The position numbers were made by a program, and so were the translations under genes. Shown here piece by piece: positions 34,677 to 39,570 of a DNA stretch of 39,570 bases (position 1 is its first letter; every line of letters starts with the position of its first letter). The stretch comes from Chloroflexota bacterium (lineage in GTDB: Bacteria > Chloroflexota > Anaerolineae > Anaerolineales > E44-bin32), in the NCBI GenBank assembly GCA_022561215.1, contig JADFRQ010000022.1, positions 1 to 39,570 of the forward strand, in the 5' to 3' direction. The notes under the pieces are model-generated. The model did not search any database and was not told the DNA's origin. It worked only from the letters and a program-made list of their open reading frames with translations.

Positions 34677-34874
34677 ATGGCTTTTTCTTACACAAATTCA
34701 CGCGGGAGAACCTATATTCTTCATGGAAAAACCACCACGCTGAAGAGTGGAAAACAGCAAACAATTTATTTCTTCGGCAAGCTAGAAAAGGAAGGCTCAT
34801 TGGATGCAGTGCCAGCCGGATATGAAGTATCCGAGAGCAAGAACGGCTTGCCGGTCCTGAGAAAAATCCGCTAG
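34677..34874 (+). CDS. small conserved protein
   Basis: A 65-residue protein with a good ribosome binding site (AAAGGAG). The pattern AFSYTNSRGRTYILHGK, GKQQTIYFFGKLEKEGSLDAVPAGYEVSESKNGLPVLRK is one I recognise as a recurrent Chloroflexota/environmental small protein without known function. It is soluble, beta-rich and has Lys/Gly turns. It has its own terminator and therefore looks like a monocistronic, probably well-expressed gene. Confidence 0.7.
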   Translation: MAFSYTNSRGRTYILHGKTTTLKSGKQQTIYFFGKLEKEGSLDAVPAGYEVSESKNGLPVLRKIR

Positions 34875-34924
34875 TACCCCGAACAGAGAAAACCACCGCT
34901 CGCACCAAACCTTGCGTGCGGAAG

Positions 34925-34973
34925 AACGCCTTTGATCCATTCCTCCACAGGATCAGTCGAAGGCGTTTTTTTC
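34925..34973 (+). terminator. terminator of the small conserved gene
   Basis: AACGCCTTTGATCC pairs with GGATCA..GAAGGCGTT, with a small bulge, around an 11-base loop; seven T follow. Confidence 0.8.
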
Positions 34974-35224
34974 TTCGAGCCACCCGCCAATCCAGTGCAC
35001 TAAGCCCATCTGTCGCTTCCGGCTCATTGAACCAGCCAGCAGCGGCGGTGGCCTGTTCTGTACCTGCAGACCAAATCCTGCCGGGCCACGCCTCGGATTC
35101 ACAAACGTGCTGCCGAAGGAGATAAAATTTCGATATAATCAGGGAAACAAGCGCATCACAAATTCCCCTATGCAGTTCGCCAAATTTTAATAAACGCGAT
35201 CATACAAAGTAGAGGCACACTTCA

Positions 35225-36250
35225 ATGGCAAGCAACGATGATGGCTCCCACTCAATTGCCGGAGAATCCTTTGAGGAATTTAAAGTTTCGTTCTCCTACG
35301 GCTCGCGGACAGATCTAAATTTCAAATTCCTTAAAGGGCTCTCGGATGAGGATGCCTCATCATTCTTCCAGGAGCTGCTTTGGCGCCTGGGAGATTCCTT
35401 CCATGAGGGCGCATACGATAGATTGATTGAGCTAGTGTATGAGTGGCAGATTCGTAGTTACAGCAGGCCTGGTCGATGGGCCTACGAGGATGGACCCTTC
35501 ACGCACCTTAAAAAGCCGCTTGCGGAGAGTAAAATTACGTTGATCACTTCGAGTGGTCATTTCATTGACGGAGAGGACCCCGAGCCGTTCGGGGTTAAGA
35601 ACATGACCCAGGCGGACGCGATCCTGAGGGTCATCGAATTCCTGAAAGCGGCCCCATCAATTTCCGAGATTCCTTTCCGTACCCCTAAAAGCGTCTTACG
35701 GGTTCGCCATCCGGGTTATGATGTACGCGCCGCCGAATCCGATCCGAACTGTGTATTTCCCATACGGTGGTTGCTTGAATTTGAGCATGAAGGTTTATTC
35801 GGTGAACTGGCAGCCTCAGCCTATTCTTTTGTCGGGGCAGCAGCACAAAAGAAGCTGCTGAATGAAGTTGGGCCGCAATGGGTGAGCATGATCCAGGAGC
35901 AAGCTATCGATGCCGTGCTGCTGGTTCCGGTTTGACCGGTCTGTCACGTGTCCGTCGGACACCTGGCGCGATTGCTGGAGGGCGGAGGGATAGCGACCGT
36001 GGTCATCGGAATTCGAGCGTTCCTGCCAACGCTGCGGGCGATGAGCCTGCCAAGAGTTGTAGTCACGCCAAATCTCTTGGGGAGAACCTTGGGCCCGCCA
36101 GGCGATCGCATGGCGCAGCGATCAGCCTTGCTCGCGGCACTCGAGCTACTAGAGAGCGCACGAGCGGGAGGTGAAGTTAGGACTATCGAGGATCGTCCAT
36201 TCGTGCCAGTACGAAGCCTGACACAACGTGAAACCACCTCTCTGGAGTGA
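35225..36250 (+). CDS. GrdB/PrdB-family selenoprotein (TGA = Sec)
   Basis: The frame from ATG 35225 meets TGA at 35933-35935 (codon 237) and continues in the same frame to 36250, giving 341 residues. Around the TGA it reads VLLVPV-U-PVCHVSVGHLARLLEGGGI, the UxxC redox motif of the glycine/sarcosine/betaine/D-proline reductase selenoprotein B family (PF07355). DPNCVFPIRWL, GELAASAYSFVGAA and the C-terminal LGRTLGPPGDRMAQRSALLAALELL also fit. A GTC-loop hairpin lies directly after the TGA. The family members outside Clostridia are soluble redox proteins of unknown substrate. Without Sec insertion only a 236-residue truncated product would form. The Sec machinery (selA-D) is not in this window. 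Confidence 0.85.
35933..35962 (+). promoter_or_regulatory. Sec codon with bSECIS-like hairpin
   Basis: TGA (35933-35935), then 12 bases, then stem GTGTCC (35948-35953), loop GTC (35954-35956) and GGACAC (35957-35962). The loop begins with G and starts 18 bases after the TGA, within the usual 16-37 base range for bacterial SECIS elements. Confidence 0.7.
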
Positions 36251-36353
36251 TTGAATTTTGGATCAAGTGACATAATGTGCCCGGTTGCCTATAATTTCAA
36301 AGGCCAGCAGTGAAAATAAGGCAGGCTGGGGCTGACGCTGAAAGGAAATAGGG

Positions 36354-36683
36354 ATGGATATCGATGTTATCGAGCGTGAAGAGCTCAAAGCCAAATTGGA
36401 TCGCGGTGATGATTTTAAATTGGTGATGACCCTCGGCGAATGGGCTTTTAGGGCCAAGCATATTCCTGGATCGATAAATATCTCGCGAGTGGAACAGGGA
36501 GCAGAACTGCTAGATCCTGATGACGAAATTGTGGTGTATTGCTCGAATGATCCCTGCGTTGCGAGCATCGCCGCTTATAAAATGTTGAAAGATGCAGGCT
36601 TCGAAAATGTACGTCGTTACTCTGGAGGCCTCCTCGATTGGGAAGATGCTGGTTTACCCTTGGTTGGAGAGATGGTCGAGTAA
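36354..36683 (+). CDS. rhodanese-like sulfurtransferase
   Basis: A 109-residue single-domain rhodanese from ATG 36354 (AAGGAAA upstream). AKHIPGSINIS is the typical early motif, and the active-site loop is VVYCSNDPCVASIAAYKML, with Cys in the position of the persulfide residue; C-terminal GFENVRRYSGGLLDWEDAGLPL is standard. It transfers sulfur from thiosulfate or persulfide to an acceptor. It lies 100 bp after the selenoprotein gene and just before the zinc-finger gene, so a sulfur/selenium redox role is plausible but unproven. Confidence 0.88.
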   Translation: MDIDVIEREELKAKLDRGDDFKLVMTLGEWAFRAKHIPGSINISRVEQGAELLDPDDEIVVYCSNDPCVASIAAYKMLKDAGFENVRRYSGGLLDWEDAGLPLVGEMVE

Positions 36684-36724
36684 AACACACGTAAACCGCT
36701 AAAGGATGGAGAGGAAAAATTGGC

Positions 36725-37054
36725 ATGGATCCCGCGCGCAAGGCGATCATCAGGAGCAAAGTAAACCAGGCCCCAAAGTTGGATGCGAGCGTCAAGAAGG
36801 GCTGCGTTCATTTTGATCTTATTCAGGAAATTGAACCGAGTTCAGATAATGCCTGTGAGCAATGTGTGACGTTGGGGGATAGCTGGGTGAATTTGCGCCT
36901 GTGTATGACGTGTGGGCAGGTGGGTTGCTGCGACGATTCGAAGAACCGACACGCCAGGAAGCACTATCAGGAGGCGGATCATCCTGTCATCATGTCCTTC
37001 CAGCCGCGCGAAGATTGGCTCTGGTGCTACGCGGACGATGTTCTCGTCTTCTAA
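36725..37054 (+). CDS. UBP-type zinc finger protein
   Basis: A 109-residue protein dominated by one UBP-type zinc finger: C-x-H near the start (GCVHFD), then CEQCVTLG, LRLCMTCGQVGCCDDSKNRHARKHYQEADHPVIM, and DWLWCYADD at the end. All metal ligands of the family are present. In eukaryotes the fold binds ubiquitin C-termini; in bacteria the role is unknown. As I recall, bacterial copies often lie next to fused response regulator/thioredoxin-reductase-like genes, as here. Confidence 0.85.
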   Translation: MDPARKAIIRSKVNQAPKLDASVKKGCVHFDLIQEIEPSSDNACEQCVTLGDSWVNLRLCMTCGQVGCCDDSKNRHARKHYQEADHPVIMSFQPREDWLWCYADDVLVF

Positions 37055-37439
37055 ACCCCTGATCATGAAGCAGCTTGGGAAGGAAAATACCACAGAATCC
37101 GTCATCCCGTCGAAAAAATTGCCCTCCGACGCTCAAAATAGATGCTTGCAGCCGCTGGGGATGAAACGCGATTCAAACCCTGAATCAGCAGGGGCCGCGC
37201 GAGCAATCGAGCTCTTAAAACGTTCGCCTAAAGCTTGAGGGTGCAACCTTGCCGACAAATTCCCCAGGCCGAGCAATTGCCGCGCATCCCTTACTGTAGC
37301 GACCTCACGCTACAATGTCCTCGCAAGATCGGCCGCCTGCTTTACAAATTCCGCATCGGACCCCTCATTATATGTGGCCCGCTGGTTGTAAGATTAAGCA
37401 GTAGATCGCTAAGCAGGCCGCCAGAACGACCGACGATGA
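37055..37439. other. intergenic region without supported gene
   Basis: No frame shows a recognisable protein. It lies between the zinc finger gene and a degraded C-terminal TPR fragment, and probably contains more of that decayed gene. Confidence 0.4.
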
Positions 37440-37754
37440 TACTATCCGCGGAGTTCTGAGCGCCTTCGGCACTACGAGAGGCAAGCGCTTAAAGGCCTCG
37501 GCCGAACAGACGAGGCTTACAATTCATTGGAGGAAGCGCGTGCAGAAGCGCACTCGCTTAACTTGAACAGGGTCTTGTGGCAGATCCTAGCCCAGATGGC
37601 GGACATCGAAGCCACACGTGGAAACAAAGTGAAAGCGGCCAGTTTACTTCAGCAAGCGCGATCCGTTATTCAGGTCATCGCTGACAATATCGCGCAAGAT
37701 GATTTGCGAGCATCCTTTCTGGCTCTCCCAGAAGTTGGAAAAGTCCTTAGGTAA
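37440..37754 (+). pseudogene. C-terminal remnant of a cyclase/regulator TPR region
   Basis: An open frame from 37440 to the stop at 37754 has no start with a ribosome binding site and reads as an internal-to-C-terminal piece. QALKGLGRTDEAYNSLEEARAEAHSLNLNRVLWQILAQMADIEATRGN is TPR-like, and the end IADNIAQDDLRASFLALPEVGKVLR is typical of large adenylate-cyclase/AAA/TPR or LuxR-type regulators of this phylum. The upstream 1000 or more residues are missing. It is dead or is the end of a gene cut by rearrangement. Confidence 0.65.
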
Positions 37755-37945
37755 AAGAATTCGATCGAGCTGAAATTATTGCCTTGCAGAACTTCCAAGG
37801 ACGTTGAATCACGCCTGGTTTCAACAGAATGTTTCGTATGAAAAATGTGAGATTGTGTTCGTCCAACCCTCGATTATGATTGCAGGAGCAGCATTGAAGG
37901 CTCAGGGGAGATTAACACATACGACCTTCAAGAAAAGGAAGAAGT

Positions 37946-39570
37946 ATGGCGAAACCCATCCTGATGAGCGTGGATGACGAACCACAGGTTCTCAACGCCA
38001 TCGAGCGCGACCTGCGACAGCACTTTCGATCGGATTACCGCATTTTGAAGGCAGGCTCCGGCGCGGAGGCGCTGGAAACGCTGATTCAATTAAAGCGACG
38101 CAACGATTTCGTCGCCTTGTTTCTTGTCGACCAGAGAATGCCGGATATGACCGGAACCGAATTCCTAACGGAAGCGCGCAAGGTCTTCCCGCAGGCGAAG
38201 AAAGTGCTGCTGACCGCCTATGCCGATACCGAGGCCGCGATCGCCAGTATTAACAGCATCGGTCTCGATCATTACCTGATGAAACCCTGGGACCCGCCCG
38301 AACAAAACCTATATCCCGTGCTCGACGACCTGCTCAGCGATTGGATGGCGAATGCCCCGATGCCCTATGATGGAATTCGCGTGGCGGGCACGCAGTGGTC
38401 TGCAACAAGCCATCATGTAAAGGATTTTCTGGCGCGCAACCAAATTCCTTATCAATGGCTGGATATCGAGAATAATCTGGAAGCTCTCGCTATGGTCGAG
38501 GCGCTTCCCGATGCAGGACACCGCCTGCCGGTTGTTTTCTTCCCTGATGGAGAAGCCCTGGTGGATCCGGATACGCGTAGTTTGGCCCGCAAGGCGGGTC
38601 TCACAACCGAGGCCATGCAGCCCTTTTATGATTTGATCATCGTTGGCGGAGGCCCTGCCGGGCTGGCTTGTGCCGTATATGCAGCTTCCGAGGGCCTGCG
38701 CAGCATCATGATCGAGAAGGAAGGCATCGGCGGACAAGCAGGTACGAGCGCGCGCATCGAAAATTATCTTGGCTTTCCAAAGGGGATCAGCGGGGCCGAC
38801 CTTGCTCGCAGAGCGGCGACTCAAGCAAAACGCCTGGGCGCGGAAGTTGTGACCGCGCGCGAGGTTGCGGGGGTACGCGTTGAGCATCCCTACCGTATTG
38901 TCAGCATGGCCGATGGCGGCGAATTGAGTTGTCATACGCTTATGATTTGCACCGGCGTGGATGTGCGCACGCTGGAGATTCCCGGCGCAGAGGCGATTAC
39001 GGGGGCGGGATTGTACTATGGCGCCGCAGTGACCGAAGCCGCAAATTTCAAGGGCAAACGCGTATTTATCGTCGGCGGGGCCAATTCGGCCGGGCAGGGA
39101 GCCGTTTTCCTCTCCGAGTATGCTGATCAAGTGAGCATATTGGTGCGCGGCAGCTCACTGGATTTGAGCATGTCGGCCTACTTAATCGATCAAATTAATA
39201 AAATCGACAATATTGATGTCATGGCGCGCACGGAGGTCATCGCGGTGCATGGTGAGAACAATTTGGAAAAAGTGACCGTGGTTAACAAAGATACAAAAGA
39301 GGAGAAAACCCTGATCGGCGCGGGCATGTTCATCTTCATCGGGGCGCAGCCACGTTCGCAATTTCTGGGCGATATTGTCATGCGTGATGGAGGTGGGTTT
39401 ATTCTGACCGGCCCGGATTTGATGCGTAATGGCGCGCGGCCAAAAGGTTGGCCTCTCCAGCGAGATCCCTATCTGTTGGAGACCAGCGTTCCCGGGATTT
39501 TTGCGGCTGGTGATGTACGCCATGGCTCGGTGAAACGTGTTGCCGCGGCGATTGGCGAAGGCTCTGCTTC
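37946..39570 (+). CDS. fused response regulator/thioredoxin-reductase-like protein, 3' partial
   Basis: The ATG at 37946 follows AAAAGGAAG; the frame is open to the window end (541 codons seen). Residues 1-125 are a receiver domain: acidic pair in SVDDEP, phospho-Asp in FLVDQRMPD, LLTAYAD and the Lys in MKPWD. Residues about 130-225 look like a glutaredoxin/thioredoxin-type insert without a CxxC (VAGTQWSATSHHVKDFLARN). From about 228 there is a FAD-binding reductase: DLIIVGGGPAGLACAVYAA, GIGGQAG, NAD(P)H site VFIVGGANSAGQGAVFL and AAGDVRHGSVKRVAAAIGEGSA. The CxxC of true thioredoxin reductase is absent (region EAANFKGKR). It probably senses or passes electrons in a phosphorylation-controlled redox step. 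Confidence 0.88.
   Translation, partial: MAKPILMSVDDEPQVLNAIERDLRQHFRSDYRILKAGSGAEALETLIQLKRRNDFVALFLVDQRMPDMTGTEFLTEARKVFPQAKKVLLTAYADTEAAIASINSIGLDHYLMKPWDPPEQNLYPVLDDLLSDWMANAPMPYDGIRVAGTQWSATSHHVKDFLARNQIPYQWLDIENNLEALAMVEALPDAGHRLPVVFFPDGEALVDPDTRSLARKAGLTTEAMQPFYDLIIVGGGPAGLACAVYAASEGLRSIMIEKEGIGGQAGTSARIENYLGFPKGISGADLARRAATQAKRLGAEVVTAREVAGVRVEHPYRIVSMADGGELSCHTLMICTGVDVRTLEIPGAEAITGAGLYYGAAVTEAANFKGKRVFIVGGANSAGQGAVFLSEYADQVSILVRGSSLDLSMSAYLIDQINKIDNIDVMARTEVIAVHGENNLEKVTVVNKDTKEEKTLIGAGMFIFIGAQPRSQFLGDIVMRDGGGFILTGPDLMRNGARPKGWPLQRDPYLLETSVPGIFAAGDVRHGSVKRVAAAIGEGSA

Overview
This window looks like part of a Chloroflexota chromosome, probably Anaerolineae-like and probably from a metagenome. 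That placement is an inference. It rests on lipoproteins with Thr/Pro/Ser linkers, small conserved proteins of the type seen in that phylum, an RND exporter with a repeat-rich periplasmic insert, and many intergenic foldback repeats. No rRNA or tRNA gene and no CRISPR array was seen.

Layout. (1) 1-4.8 kb is a defence-island fragment: a broken N-terminal piece of a defence-type protein, then a minus-strand pair made of an OLD-family ATPase/Toprim nuclease and a UvrD-like helicase. The pair is coupled by an ATGA overlap and resembles Gabija (class 2 OLD plus helicase). (2) 4.8-5.5 kb is an IalB-like lipoprotein gene broken by one in-frame TAA. (3) 5.6-11.1 kb is a replicon-like module: parB and parA on minus, divergent from an ExeA/TniB-like ATPase, a small basic protein and a large protein with two wHTH-like repeats and a C-terminal DnaA-domain-I-like segment. 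Phased 15-bp repeats followed by an AT-rich stretch lie inside that last gene, as in the lambda O gene, so it may carry its own origin. A DUF4143-type ATPase gene follows. (4) 12.7-18.2 kb is an arginine operon (argC, argB, an argD stub, an argA-type GNAT, argG, argH). It is preceded by a promoter, a nearly leaderless 25-codon leader peptide with four Arg codons, and a terminator with a competing antiterminator: a classical attenuator for arginine. (5) 18.5-22.9 kb holds two small genes with in-frame amber codons, an FkbM methyltransferase, an MFS transporter and a Cas4/AddB-like Fe-S nuclease. (6) 22.9-30.1 kb holds foldback repeats, a 1316-aa RND exporter with a repeat insertion, its probable HTH regulator, a secreted protein and a small membrane protein. 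(7) 30.3-33.3 kb holds an aldo/keto reductase, a frameshifted secreted protein and a lipoprotein. (8) 33.3-34.7 kb has no convincing gene. (9) 34.7-39.6 kb is redox-flavoured: a small conserved protein, a selenoprotein of the GrdB/PrdB family read through an in-frame TGA (UxxC motif, bSECIS-like hairpin), a rhodanese, a UBP-type zinc finger protein and a response regulator/thioredoxin-reductase-like fusion that runs off the end.

The best candidates for new biology are the argC leader-peptide attenuator, the UxxC selenoprotein, the self-contained replicon with repeats inside the initiator gene, and the RND exporter with a large repeat insert. A second theme is decay: at least four loci carry single in-frame TAA or TAG codons and several genes survive as stubs (argD, a cyclase/TPR C-terminus, a defence N-terminus). 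Either this genome region is eroding or the consensus carries transition-type errors.
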